From the NCBI GenBank assembly GCA_963732925.1, contig CAVTBJ010000003.1, positions 20,666 to 84,665 of the forward strand: a DNA stretch of 64,000 nucleotides, given 5' to 3'. The notes beneath the pieces were generated by a model, which saw only the letters and a list, made by a program, of their open reading frames with translations, searched no databases and was not told the origin of the DNA. The DNA is from DASZRZ01 sp963732925. Its GTDB lineage: Bacteria; Acidobacteriota; Terriglobia; Terriglobales; Acidobacteriaceae. Positions 35,033 to 45,071 of this stretch are shown here, one piece after another. Positions within the stretch are counted from its first letter, which is position 1. Every line of letters begins with the position of its first letter. The position numbers and the translations under genes are program-made.

Positions 35033-37377
35033 TGCTGGTCGTCACCTGGGCGCTGTCCGTGTTCAAAGAGTGGGCTAGAGGCAGTTCCACGATAAAGCGG
35101 GCCCCCACGGGCTGGTTTTCCTCCACCCGGATGCTTCCTCCGTGTTCCTCCACAATGCGGCTCACAATCGCCAGTCCCAGGCCGGTTCCCCGGTTCTTGG
35201 TCGAAAAGTACGGCATAAAGAGTCGCTCTTTCATTTCGTGGGTCACGCCGTGTCCGGTATCCGCGACCACCACTTCCACGCTGTCGTGCGAACTCAACAG
35301 CGCCGTGGAAATATGCACCTCCCGCACCATGGAATCGCGCATGGCTTCGGCGGCATTGTCCACCAGATTCGCTACCGCGCGCTTGATCGCTTCCGGGTCC
35401 GCCATCACTTTGGGAAGTTCCGGCGCCAGAAATGTTTGCACCCGAATCCCCTCCAGCCTGCCGCTGAACATGTCCAGCGCGCTTTCCACAATCGGGTTGA
35501 TGTCCGCCGCCTGGGGCTGCGAGGTGGGGAACCGCGCCAGCGTGGAAAACTCATCCACCAGCGAACGCACTGTTCCCACGGAGCGCTCGATTGTCTCCGC
35601 GCAATTCTGAATCACCTGCAGCGACGCATCTTCCGGAGGATGCCGGCGCTCCAGATGCCGCCGGATGCGTTCCGCGGAAAGCGCAATCGGGGTCAGCGGA
35701 TTTTTGATCTCATGCGCAACTCGCCGCGCCACTTCTCTCCAGGCGGCCTGTTTCTGCGCCTTCAGCAGGTCGGAAAGATCTTCGAAAACAATCACGTATC
35801 CCAGCCGCTGTCCTCCATGCTCGAGTGACGCCGCCGTCACCGCCACGTTGAGTTGCAGGCGCTGTGTCTGGATATCCATCTGGCTGCTCACCGATCCCAT
35901 GCGATCGGCGCGACGCAGCAGGTGACTCAAGTCCTCCCATACCTCCGGCGGAATACCTTCCTGCACCCGGTCTCCCGGCTGAAGTCCCGATTCGGCGCCG
36001 TCCACCGCCCCGGCGGCGCTGGCATTGCCGTCGTGGCGGAAAATGCGTCGCAGCGCCGGGTTGGCGTGGGTCACTCGCCGTTCGGCGTCGAGCGAGAGCA
36101 CTCCACTGGGAATGTTCTCCAGAATTGTCTCCATCAACCGGCGGCGCTGCTCCAGGGCGGCGTTGGCATCGCCCACTTCGCGAGCCGAAGCCACAATCTG
36201 TCCCCGCGAGTGCTCTAGTTCTGAGGCCATGCGGTTGAACGATTCCACCAGGCGTCCCAATTCGTCGCCCCCGCTGATGGCCACCCGGTAATCGAGTCGT
36301 CCGCGGGAAATTTCCTCGGTGGCCGCGGCCAGTGCCTCGACCGGACGGGTTACGAATTTTGCCAGGAACAGCGCGAACCATGTAGCCGCGAACAGCACCA
36401 TCACAGTCAGCAGCAGCAGCAACCCCATGTATGTCTGCCGCACCAGTTTGCGCTGCTGTGCGAGCTCCAGGTAACGCCGCTGGCTGGCTTCAATATCCTT
36501 CATCGCCAAGGTAAAGGATTCGGGCAGCGGCAGTCCCACTAGAATCCATCCCTGAGACCCCACCTCGCTTGCTCCCAGAATGTATTGCTTTTTCCCCAGG
36601 GTCATCGAGTCCGGCAGTAGAGAGAGATTTTGTGGCGGGCCGATCGCCTTGCGCACCACCGCCCAGGCGTCCGGCAAATGGTAGCTGGCCTCCGCCTCTC
36701 CGTTCACCAGCACTACCGCAAATCCCTTCTGCAGCGCCGCTTCATTACGGCGAAAAGCGCCGAGCGCGGGCGCGAAGCTCCGCTCCTCGAAGCTGCGGCG
36801 GACCTCCGGGTCCCGCGACAATGTCTGCGCTTCCGCCTTGGCGTTTTCCAGGGCGTAGTTGGACAGCAGCGCCCCCACCCGCGCCGTGTCCTGCCGCACC
36901 TCTTCCACGGGACGCGAAAACCACTTGTCGATGGAGCGGTTCATCAGACCGTAGGCGAACAGAAACAAAAAAATGACGGGAGCAAACGACAGCGCCAGAG
37001 CGCCAACCACCATGCGCGTGCGGAACTTCGACCCCAGCACGCCTACCCGGCGCTCCGCCGCCAGCTTGAGCAGGATGCGCAGCAGTACGAAGGTCAGCGC
37101 CACCAGGGAGAGAAAAATCAGATGCCGCCAGGGCCGCGAAGATCAGGGTTTGCTGGCTGGTGGTGGGACCGAGGAAGCTGAGATTGAATGCCTGCAAAGA
37201 GAAAACGATGGTGAACAGCAGAAAAACCGTGACGGCCAGCACGATAATGATGGTTCGCCTGCGCCCGTGCACACTTCCGGGCGCATGCTCTCCAGGGCTG
37301 CCGGAGTAGGCGGCTGGACGGGTTGTGCGAACCGGAGGCACAGGAGCACGCGCGCGCACAGACTCCGCTCCCGGCAA
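35025..37377 (-). CDS. NtrY-like membrane histidine kinase, one-base frameshift near the N-terminus
   Basis: The intact part (692 residues) has a membrane helix (MVVGALALSFAPVIFLFLFA), a long periplasmic sensor, a second helix (LLLLLTVMVLFAATWFALFL), a HAMP, a PAS domain (ENIPSGVLSLDAERRVTHAN), HisKA (ARRVAHEIKNPLTPIALSAE) and HATPase (VVADTGHGV, NRGTGLGLAIVSRIVEEHGG). One indel near 37121-37130 separates this from two more N-terminal helices (IIIVLAVTVFLLFTIVFSLQ and a second reaching LRILLKL). The layout matches NtrY. Its stop overlaps the start of the regulator. The start is TTG 37377 or a GTG further in. Confidence 0.85.
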
Positions 37378-37565
37378 TCCGGCGGCGTGCCCTCATTATA
37401 GACGCCGGTTCTGGCTGCGGCCGGCACGAAGATCTTGCTACAACTCCGGATCAAACTCAGCCCGGCCGGCCTGCATCCCGTTTTTGCAGGTGGGGAACGG
37501 CGCACCCCTGGCGGGGGAAATCGAGATTAACGAAGATCTGGCCTTCCAGCGGCGGCGCATGACCA

Positions 37566-38416
37566 TCATTCCCGGGCGCGTTTCCGCCGCGAGGAATTAG
37601 CTTTCGGGCGCACCGCGCCGGCAAAGCTCAACCCCGCAGGTTTCCCGCGCAGCGTTTCCCGCAGCGGACACCGCTCGCACCGGACTTGCGATTTCAGGCA
37701 GTAGTTCTTGGCTACGCCCACCAGCAGGCCATGCATTTCATTCAACACCTGCGCCGTCGCGCTGCGCCGCTGGCGGCTCATCCGCGAAGGGCTATGGCAG
37801 GATCCCTCCGGCCCGGAGCGTCCTCCGTTCGCTTTCCGCGCCGCGGCTTCGCACTCCGAGGCAAAGGCGGGACGGCCCAGGGCTTCTTCGCACAGGCTCC
37901 GCAATTCCTCGTAGTCCGCGCCTTCTTCCGCCAGCCCATGACGCAGCAGGATGCGCCGGGTGTAGGCGTCGACCACGAACACCGGGTGCCCGCCCGCGTA
38001 CAGCAGGATGGAGTCCGCGGTTTCCGGGCCTACTCCGTTCAGGCCAAGCAATTCCTTCCGCAGTTGTGCTGTGGGCTGAGCGAACATCCGCTGCAAGCGA
38101 GCCTGCGTAACGGGATCCAGGAAGTCGATAAAGTCTTCAGCCGGCGTGCCTTTTGCCGAAAGTATCCCGCCGGACGGATAGTTGCTCCAGCCTGCGAGTG
38201 GCAACCTCCGGACCCGTCCAGGCTCAAGACGCCTGCTGCGCGAAGGTTCGCGAGCGCCCGTTCCACATTCGTCCAGGCGGTGTTCTGTGTCAGATAAGCC
38301 CCGGCGATCACCTCGAAACGCGAATGGGCGGGCCACCAGTGCTGGCGTCCCCAGGCTGCGAACAGCCTGCGGTAGAACTCCTGTAACTCCACTTTTTCTT
38401 CCGGCCCGGCACCCAC
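37566..38416 (-). CDS. Endonuclease III-like HhH-GPD DNA glycosylase with 4Fe-4S cluster, one frameshift
   Basis: The N-terminal frame reads FEVIAGAYLTQNTAWTNVERAL and IRPAGYFRQKARRLKTL. A one-base shift near 38130 leads to FIDFLDPVTQARLQRM, the HhH-GPD LLGLNGVGPETADSILLYAGG and FVVDAYTRRILLRHGL with the catalytic Asp, and then NYCLKSQVRCERCPL, with three Cys of a 4Fe-4S site. The Asp without the Lys of bifunctional Nth (the position after GVGPETAD is Ser) suggests a monofunctional glycosylase like archaeal MagIII or the MutY/Nth side branch. The first cluster Cys is less clear. Confidence 0.75.
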
Positions 38417-38771
38417 AGCCCCTCTAGGGGAAGTTTAGCAACCGGACCTTCTTAATTATTTCGTCCTTAATGATTTCGCCGTGATCCGGCCGGAAGGCAG
38501 GCCACGCGCTGCACGCCTGCCTCGGACTTTCTCGGGAAATTGTTCAGTTCGGGATGAGCCGCGTCGTTCCCAAGCCCGCATTCTGCGCGGATTCACCAAA
38601 GGACACGACCTTTTGAGTTACCTTCTGAGCACCCTGAGTAATTGACAATTTATGTCACCAACCTTAGGCTACGCCCAACCTTAGCAGAAACGGAATCTCT
38701 AGGAAACTGTGAGAGTTACTGCCTGCGTTGCGGGCAGGGTTTTTCTGTCTATCGGGGCCGGAGTCCAGGAT
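38417..38771. other. Upstream region of pilB
   Basis: No gene is seen. It contains a candidate promoter (38642-38670) and a short direct repeat CAACCTTAG twice just downstream of it. Confidence 0.5.
38642..38670 (+). promoter_or_regulatory. Candidate promoter upstream of pilB
   Basis: TTGACA at 38642-38647, a 17-nt spacer and a weak -10 TAGGCT at 38665-38670, about 100 nt before pilB. Confidence 0.3.
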
Positions 38772-40499
38772 ATGTCACAAAGAATCGGCGATCTTCTGGT
38801 TAGAGAGAAGGTAATATCGCCGGCACAATTGGAACAGGCACTCAAGGTTCAGAAGGAAACCGGCTCCCGCCTGGGCTCCATCCTGGTCAAGCTGGGGTTT
38901 CTCAGCGACGAGGAAGTAACCAATTTTCTCTCGCGGCAATATGGCGTGCCGGCGATCAATCTGGCCTACTTTGAAGTTGATCCCCGGTCGTCAAGCTGAT
39001 TCCCTACGATACCGCCAAGCGCTACCAGATGTTGCCGCTGAGCCGGGTGGGCGCTCGCTCACGATCGCCATGGTGGACCCCACCAACGTGTTCGCCATGG
39101 ACGATATCAAGTTCATGACCGGCTTCAACATCGAGCCGGTGGTGGCGTCAGAGAGCGCCATTCTCGATGGCATCGAGAAGTCATACAGCACGGTGGAGCC
39201 GGAGCGGAAGGATGACCTGGAAGCAGATCGTCGGCCTTCATGTCGGAGATCGGGGAAAGCCGAGCGTCTGAACTGCAGGCGGAGAGGAGGAAATCGCCAC
39301 TCTCCGAGCTGGAGAAGGCGGCCGAAGAAGCGCCCGATCATCAAACTGGTGAACTGATTCTGACGGACGCCGTAAAGCGGGGGGCCAGCGACATCCACAT
39401 TGGAGCCTTACGAAAAGGAATATCGCGTCCGCTTCCGCATTGACGGCGTGCTGCAGCCGATCATGTCGCCGCCGCTCAAGCTCAAGGACGCCATCATCCC
39501 GCATCAAGATCATGTCCAAGTTGGACATCAGCGAAAAGCGCCTGCCGCAGGATGGCCGCATCATGCTGAAGGTGAATGCTGACCGGCAAGCGCAAACAGC
39601 TCGACTTACCGCGTCGGCACGCTGCCCACACTGTGGGGAGAGAAGGTCGTTATTCGTCTGCTGGACAAGGAAAATCTGCGCCTCGACATGACCAAGCTGG
39701 GTTTGAGCAGGAGTCGCTGGTCAAGTTCAGCAAGCGATTCTGAAGCCCTATGGCATGGTGCTGGTCACCGGGCCAACCGGATCGGGCAAAACCAACACTC
39801 TGTATTCCGTCCATTGCCCAGCTGAATACGCCGGAAACCAACATCATGACCGCCGAGGACCCGGTGGAGTTTCAGCTTTCCGGGAGTGAACCAGGTGCAG
39901 ATGAAGGAGCAATCGGCCTGAATTTCGCCGCGGCATTGCGCTCCTTTCTGCGGCAGGATCCCAACATCATCCTGGTGGGCGAGATTCGCGACTTTGAGAC
40001 TGCGGAAATTGCCGTCAAGGCCGCCTTGACCGGCCACCTGGTGCTTTCCACGCTGCACACCAACGGCGCGCCGGAAACCATCGCCGCCTGATGAACATGG
40101 GCATTGAGCCCTTCCTGGTGGCCACGGCCGTTCACTTGATCTGTGCCCAGCGCCTGATGCGCCGCATTTGCCCGGAGTGCAAGGAGCAGGTGGATCTCCC
40201 CGAGATGGCCTTGATTGAAGCCGGGTTTACGCCCGAGGAGAGCAAATCCGTCAAGGTGTACAAGGGCGGAGGATGCGGCAACCTGCAACAACACGGGGTA
40301 CAAGGGCCGCGCCGGCCTTTACGAAGTGATGGAGGTCGACGAGGACATCCGCGAGCTGATTCTGGTGGGAGCCTCCGCCCTGGAATTGAAGAAGAAAGCC
40401 ATGGAGCGAGGCATGATTACCTTGCGCCGCAGTGGTCTTGCCAAAGTCGCGCAGGGAATGACCACGCTGGAGGAAGTGGCTCGCGAAACGGTGCATTGA
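38772..40499 (+). CDS. pilB: Type IV pilus extension ATPase PilB, at least ten frameshifts
   Basis: Fragments in all three frames give, in order, an N-terminal MshEN domain (RIGDLLVREKVISPAQLEQA, LKVQKETGSRLGSILVKLGF), DPTNVFAMDDIKFMTG, KRGASDIHI, YRVRFRIDGVLQPIM, RLPQDGRIMLKVN, VLVTGPTGSGKTNTLY (Walker A), TAEDPVEFQLSG, LRSFLRQDPNIILVGEIRD (Walker B), TGHLVLSTLHTNGAPETI and a zinc-binding segment CAQRLMRRICPECKEQVDLP plus CNNTGYKGRAGLYEVMEV. This is PilB, which polymerises pilin at the inner membrane. ATG 38772 precedes a canonical MSQRIGDLLV. Dense indels suggest poor sequence rather than loss, since all motifs remain. Confidence 0.85.
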
Positions 40500-40544
40500 C
40501 GTTCTCGACTCTGGTTTTTGGTTCCTGGAACCCCAGTAGTTCGA

Positions 40545-40694
40545 GAAACCAAAAACCTGAAACCGCGGAACAGGGTCCCTGCGACCAAAACGGGAGAACC
40601 TTCAGGGCTCCCGGGAACGGCCAGGTAAGAAGCGCGGCAAGCGAAGAAACGAGAAACTGAAAACCAGAAACTGGAAACGAGAAACCAGAAACGG
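40545..40694 (+). repeat. GAAACNN heptamer tandem repeats, two blocks
   Basis: A block of three (GAAACCA, AAAACCT, GAAACCG at 40545-40565) and a block of seven in strict 7-nt phase (40646-40694: GAAACGA, GAAACTG, AAAACCA, GAAACTG, GAAACGA, GAAACCA, GAAACGG) end 6 nt before the pilT ATG. The first block also pairs with GGTTTTTGGTT at 40513-40523 as a hairpin after pilB. Confidence 0.8.
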
Positions 40695-40700
40695 ACTTTT

Positions 40701-41820
40701 ATGGCTGCTACGTTAAGTGAATTGCTCAGGAAGCTGCTGGAGATGGGCGGAAGCGACTTGCACATCACCAATTCCTCGCCCCCGCAGATTCGTGTTCACG
40801 GGCATCTGATGCCCTTGGACGTGCCCCAGCTTGGCCCTGCCGAGACCAAGGCGCTGGCCTACAGCGTTATGACCGACGCGCAGAAACACCGCTTCGAGGA
40901 AGACTGGGAACTTGATTTTTCCTTCGGCATCAAGGGACTGGCACGCTTTCGCGCCAATGTTTTTAACCAGCGCGGTGCCACCGCGGCGGTGTTCCGCGTC
41001 ATTCCCTTTGAAATCAAGTCGCTTTCAGCAGCTCAATCTGCCGCCCATTGTCGCCAAGCTTTGCGACAAGCCGCGCGGCCTCATTCTGGTCACCGGGCCT
41101 ACCGGTTCGGGCAAGTCCACCACCCTGGCCGCCATGCTGGACAAAATCAACAGCGAGCGGCATGAGCACATGATCACGATCGAGGATCCCATCGAGTTCG
41201 TCCACCAGCACAAGAACTGCCTGGTGAACCAGCGCGAGGTGCATGCCGACACCAAGTCATTCTCCAACGCCTTGCGGGCTTCCCTCCGCGAGGACCCCGA
41301 CGTGGTGCTGATCGGTGAAATGCGCGACCTGGAAACCATTGAAGCCGCCTTACGAATTGCCGAAACAGGTCACCTCACCTTCGGAACCTTGCACACTAAT
41401 TCGGCGGCATCGACCATTAACCGTGTCATCGACGTGTTCCCGGCCCATCAGCAGTCCCAGATCAGGGCGCAACTGTCCCTGGTGCTGGAAGGCGTCCTCT
41501 GCCAGGCGCTGCTGCCCAAGGTCGGAGGCCAGGGACGCGCCATGGCAATGGAGATTCTGGTCCCGAATCCGGCCGTGCGGAACCTGATTCGCGAGGACAA
41601 GATTCATCAGATCTATTCCGCCATGCAGACGGGCCAGGACAAGTACGGTATGCAGACGTTCAATCAGTCGCTGGCTTCGCTGTTCTTCCAGAAGCAGATC
41701 ACCCTGGAGACGGCCCTGCAGCGTTCTTCCATGGCGGACGAGTTGCAGGAAATGATCAATCGCGGCGCTGGCCTGGTCAGCAAGAATGCGGTGCCGGCGG
41801 GAGTTGGCGCCAGAAAATAA
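40701..41820 (+). CDS. pilT: Type IV pilus retraction ATPase PilT, one-base frameshift
   Basis: The first frame reads LLRKLLEMGGSDLHITNSSP and DFSFGIKGLARFRANVFNQR. Removing one base from TTT 41023-41025 continues into QLNLPPIVAKL, VTGPTGSGKSTTLAAML (Walker A), HMITIEDPIEFVH, LRASLREDPDVVLIGEMRD (Walker B), TGHLTFGTLHTNSA and the PilT-specific GAGLVSKNA-type end. AIRNLIRE-like VRNLIREDKIHQIYSAMQTG is the conserved AIRNLIRE region needed for retraction. It follows pilB after a repeat-filled 200-nt gap. Confidence 0.92.
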
Positions 41821-41873
41821 ACGCAGAGATCCGGCTGGCTGCTTGACGCCTGGCCGGCGAATGAGGTGGTGCA

Positions 41874-43082
41874 ATGCCAGTGTTTACATACTCCGGAACC
41901 AATCTCGCCGGCGTGAAGATTCACGGCGAGAGGATGGCGGAAAACAAAGGCGTATTGAAATCCCAGCTGGCCCGTGAGCGCATCGCCGCCACGGCCATCA
42001 AGGAAAAGGGCAAGGAGTTCGTCCTGCCTACGTTTGGTTCCGGCAAGGTGCCCACGAAGGATGTCGCAATCTTCTTTCGTCAGTTTTCGGTCATGATCGA
42101 TGCCGGCCTGCCGCTCGTGCAGTGCCTGGAAATTCTGGCCGCCAACCAGGAGAACCTTACCTTCCAGAAGGCCTTGAACAGCGTCCGCACCACGGTCGAG
42201 GGTGGCGCCACGCTTTCCCACGCCATGAAGGGGCACGGCAAGATCTTCGATGATCTCACCGTGAACATGGTCGACGCGGGCGAAACCGGCGGCATTCTCG
42301 ACATCATTTTGCAGCGGCTCGCCACCTACGTGGAAAAAGCGGTCAAACTGCGCTCCGCCATCAAGTCCGCCCTGATTTATCCGGTCGCGGTCGTCAGCAT
42401 CGCCGTACTCATCGTCGGCTGCCTGCTGAAGTTCGTCGTCCCCGTCTTTGTAAGCCTGTTTATCGGCCTGCAGGTTGACCTTCCATTGCCCACCCGTATT
42501 GTGATCGGCCTGAGTAACTTTGTCAGCCAGTTCTGGTGGGTGTTCTTCTTGTTGATGATCGCCCTGGTGATCGCGATCAAGCAGTTCCGAAAGGATCGTC
42601 GTGGCCGGTTTCTGTGGGACAAGATGTTGCTGAACCTTCCCGTTTTCGGCATGGTGCTCCGTAAGATCGCCGTCGCCCGCTTCACCCGTACGCTGGGGAC
42701 CCTGATTACCTCCGGCGTCCCCATTCTCGAAGGCCTGGCCATCACCGCCCGCACCTCCGGCAATGCCGTGCTGGAAGAAGCCCTGATGAGAGTTCGCAAG
42801 GCCATTGAAGAAGGCCGCACGATCGTGGATCCGCTGAAAGAGAGCGGCGTTTTCCCCAACATGGTCACGCAAATGATCGGAGTCGGTGAAGCCACCGGCG
42901 CCATGGATTCCATGCTCCAGAAGATTGCCGACTTTTACGAGGATGAAGTCGACGCCGCGACCCGGGACATGATGGCCATGCTGGAGCCGGCCATGATCTG
43001 TTTCCTCGGCGTGGCCGTGGGCGGCATCGTGATTTCGCTCTACATGCCGCTGTTCTCGCTGATCGCCAAGCTCTCCGGCTAA
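41874..43082 (+). CDS. pilC: Type IV pilus inner-membrane platform protein PilC
   Basis: The 402-residue protein has the duplicated type II secretion F domain: IFFRQFSVMIDAGLPLVQCL with VDAGETGGILDIILQRLATY, and ARFTRTLGTLITSGVPILEGL with IGVGEATGAMDSMLQKIADF. It has three membrane helices (YPVAVVSIAVLIVGCLLKFV, WWVFFLLMIALVIAI, MICFLGVAVGGIVISLYMPL). PilC transmits ATPase motion to the pilus base. The reading frame is intact. Confidence 0.94.
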   Translation: MPVFTYSGTNLAGVKIHGERMAENKGVLKSQLARERIAATAIKEKGKEFVLPTFGSGKVPTKDVAIFFRQFSVMIDAGLPLVQCLEILAANQENLTFQKALNSVRTTVEGGATLSHAMKGHGKIFDDLTVNMVDAGETGGILDIILQRLATYVEKAVKLRSAIKSALIYPVAVVSIAVLIVGCLLKFVVPVFVSLFIGLQVDLPLPTRIVIGLSNFVSQFWWVFFLLMIALVIAIKQFRKDRRGRFLWDKMLLNLPVFGMVLRKIAVARFTRTLGTLITSGVPILEGLAITARTSGNAVLEEALMRVRKAIEEGRTIVDPLKESGVFPNMVTQMIGVGEATGAMDSMLQKIADFYEDEVDAATRDMMAMLEPAMICFLGVAVGGIVISLYMPLFSLIAKLSG

Positions 43083-43361
43083 CCCGTAGCGGCTTGGGTG
43101 GGTTGCCGCGGGTGGAAAGTTTCAGGCTCGAATGCGGCGCGGCTCAAACCGCGCCAGCGAAAACTCCCGGCAGGTTTCCGGCTCCGCAGGTTGGAGTCCC
43201 AGGGTCGCCGCGGCGGCTTGCCGAGGAGGCGGGCGGCGGCGCCGGAAAACTCCCGGGCTCAACGGTTCCGAGAGCCGCTACCTGGGCAATGAACGCACGA
43301 CGCACGGCGCAACCTTGATTGCAAATCAGGGTTGCGAATCAGGGCAGGCTTCCAGAGCAAA

Positions 43362-45071
43362 ATGGACACTGCATTTCGAGATCACGCCTGGCTTGCGTGG
43401 CTGAGCAAAGTACGCATCATCGTCATCACCTTCCTGCTGGGAATTGAACTGGCGGTGACGGTGCTGGCCCCCAGCAATCTCCCGCGCGGATTGTTCATCT
43501 CCGCCATTCTGTTCTGGTACACCATCTCCGCGTTTTTCGTCTTGCTGCTCTCCCGCTGGAATGGACCCAGCTTCCAGGCCCGTCTGCAGGTGCTTTCGGA
43601 CCTGTGCATGGCGACCATTGTTGTGTACCTGACCGGCGGAATCGAAAGCTCGTTTCACTTTCTTTATCCCCTGATCATCATTGCCGCCAGCACCCTCCTG
43701 CCCCGCTCCTGGACGTACCTGACTGCCGCCCTGGCCTTCATTCTCAACGGCGCCACCCTGGAGTTGTCCTACTTTGGGGTGATCGAGTCCTACACCCTGA
43801 GCCACCCGGACCTGCGCTCGCTGCAGGCTGCCATCTTCATCAACCTGTGCGCTTACATGGCCATCGCCTACCTGGCGAGCCAGCTTGCCAGCAAGCTCCG
43901 CCTGGCCAGCGTCCAGCTCGAGGACAAGAGCGGCGCCCTGCAGGATCTGCAGGCGATTCACGGAAATATTGTGGATTCCATCAGCGGAGGACTCATCACC
44001 ACCAGGCTGGATGGTTACATCACCCTGATGAACGCCGCCGGGCAGAGATTGCTGGAGCGCTCCCCCGAGGACGTGATCGGCCGTCCCGTCGAGGAACTGT
44101 TCGCCGAGCCCCTGCCCCGCCTGGGCGAGCATGCCGTGCGCTGCGAGCTGCGTTCGCGCGTCCCTTCCGGCCGTTATAAGACGTTTGCCTTGTCCCGTTC
44201 CGCACTGGAAGTTCCCGGGCGCGGCGCCGTCGGCTACGTGTATACCTTCGACGACCTCACGGAAATTCGACGCCTGGAGCGCGAGGTTCGCTTGCGCGAC
44301 CGGCTCTCCGCCGTGGGACGCATGGCTGCCGCTATCGCCCATGAGATTCGCAACCCGCTTTCTTCCATTGCTGGCTCGGTCAAAATGCTTTCCGAGGTTG
44401 TAGTTCTCGACCATGAGCAGCGCACGCTGGTCAACATCGTCACCCGCGAGTCCGACCGGCTGAACAATATCGTCACCGATTTCCTCAGCTATTCGCGTGA
44501 GAAGCAATACCAGTTCGCTCTTGCCGACCTTGTGCCGCTGCTGGAAGACACATTGACTCTCCTGGAAAACCGCCACGCCGGGGAAACCCCCGCTGCCGGC
44601 AGCGAGGAACAGCAACAGCCGGTGCGCGTGGTGCGCAGGTTCGGTGTGACCCAGGCCTACGCCCTGGTGGATGGAGACCGCATGAAGCAGGTGTTCTGGA
44701 ACATCTGCGATAACGCGGCCCGCGCCATGCCTGAGGGCGGCGCCATCACCGTCACCCTGCGTTCGCGGCAAGGCTGGTGGGTCATCAGTTTTGCCGATAC
44801 CGGGCCTGGCCTCGCCGAAAAGGACAAAGTCTTCGAGCCCTTTCAGTCCAACTCCGGAGGCACCGGACTGGGGCTGGCCATCGTTTACCAGATCGTGCAG
44901 GCGCACGACGGAAAGATTTTCGCCCGCTCCTCCCCGGGGAAGGGGTCGGAATTTGTCATCGAGTTGAAGCACGTGCTTCCCCCATCCCGCCACGAGCTGG
45001 ACGAGCACGCTGCCGCAACCGACGCGGACGGCGCCAGTTTCACTGCCGCCGGAAAGGTGTTGCATGGGTAA
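43362..45071 (+). CDS. pilS: Membrane sensor histidine kinase PilS
   Basis: The 569-residue protein has six N-terminal membrane helices (VRIIVITFLLGIELAVTV, LFISAILFWYTISAFFVLLL, SFHFLYPLIIIAASTLL and others), a PAS domain (DSISGGLITTRLDGYITLMN), HisKA (AAAIAHEIRNPLSSIAGSVK) and HATPase (NICDNAARAMPEGG, ADTGPGLAEKD, GGTGLGLAIVYQIVQAHDG). The six-helix bundle matches PilS, which senses pilin in the membrane in Pseudomonas. Its stop overlaps the start of pilR. ATG 43362 is chosen over an upstream GTG-type start. Confidence 0.9.
   Translation: MDTAFRDHAWLAWLSKVRIIVITFLLGIELAVTVLAPSNLPRGLFISAILFWYTISAFFVLLLSRWNGPSFQARLQVLSDLCMATIVVYLTGGIESSFHFLYPLIIIAASTLLPRSWTYLTAALAFILNGATLELSYFGVIESYTLSHPDLRSLQAAIFINLCAYMAIAYLASQLASKLRLASVQLEDKSGALQDLQAIHGNIVDSISGGLITTRLDGYITLMNAAGQRLLERSPEDVIGRPVEELFAEPLPRLGEHAVRCELRSRVPSGRYKTFALSRSALEVPGRGAVGYVYTFDDLTEIRRLEREVRLRDRLSAVGRMAAAIAHEIRNPLSSIAGSVKMLSEVVVLDHEQRTLVNIVTRESDRLNNIVTDFLSYSREKQYQFALADLVPLLEDTLTLLENRHAGETPAAGSEEQQQPVRVVRRFGVTQAYALVDGDRMKQVFWNICDNAARAMPEGGAITVTLRSRQGWWVISFADTGPGLAEKDKVFEPFQSNSGGTGLGLAIVYQIVQAHDGKIFARSSPGKGSEFVIELKHVLPPSRHELDEHAAATDADGASFTAAGKVLHG

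Noticed and set aside
37325..37600. Plus-strand frame in the gap between the NtrY-like kinase and the glycosylase
   Set aside because: Composition is low-complexity, it overlaps the kinase N-terminus on the other strand and has no recognisable homology.
40646..40694. CRISPR array
   Set aside because: Repeats are 7 nt in direct contact without spacers.
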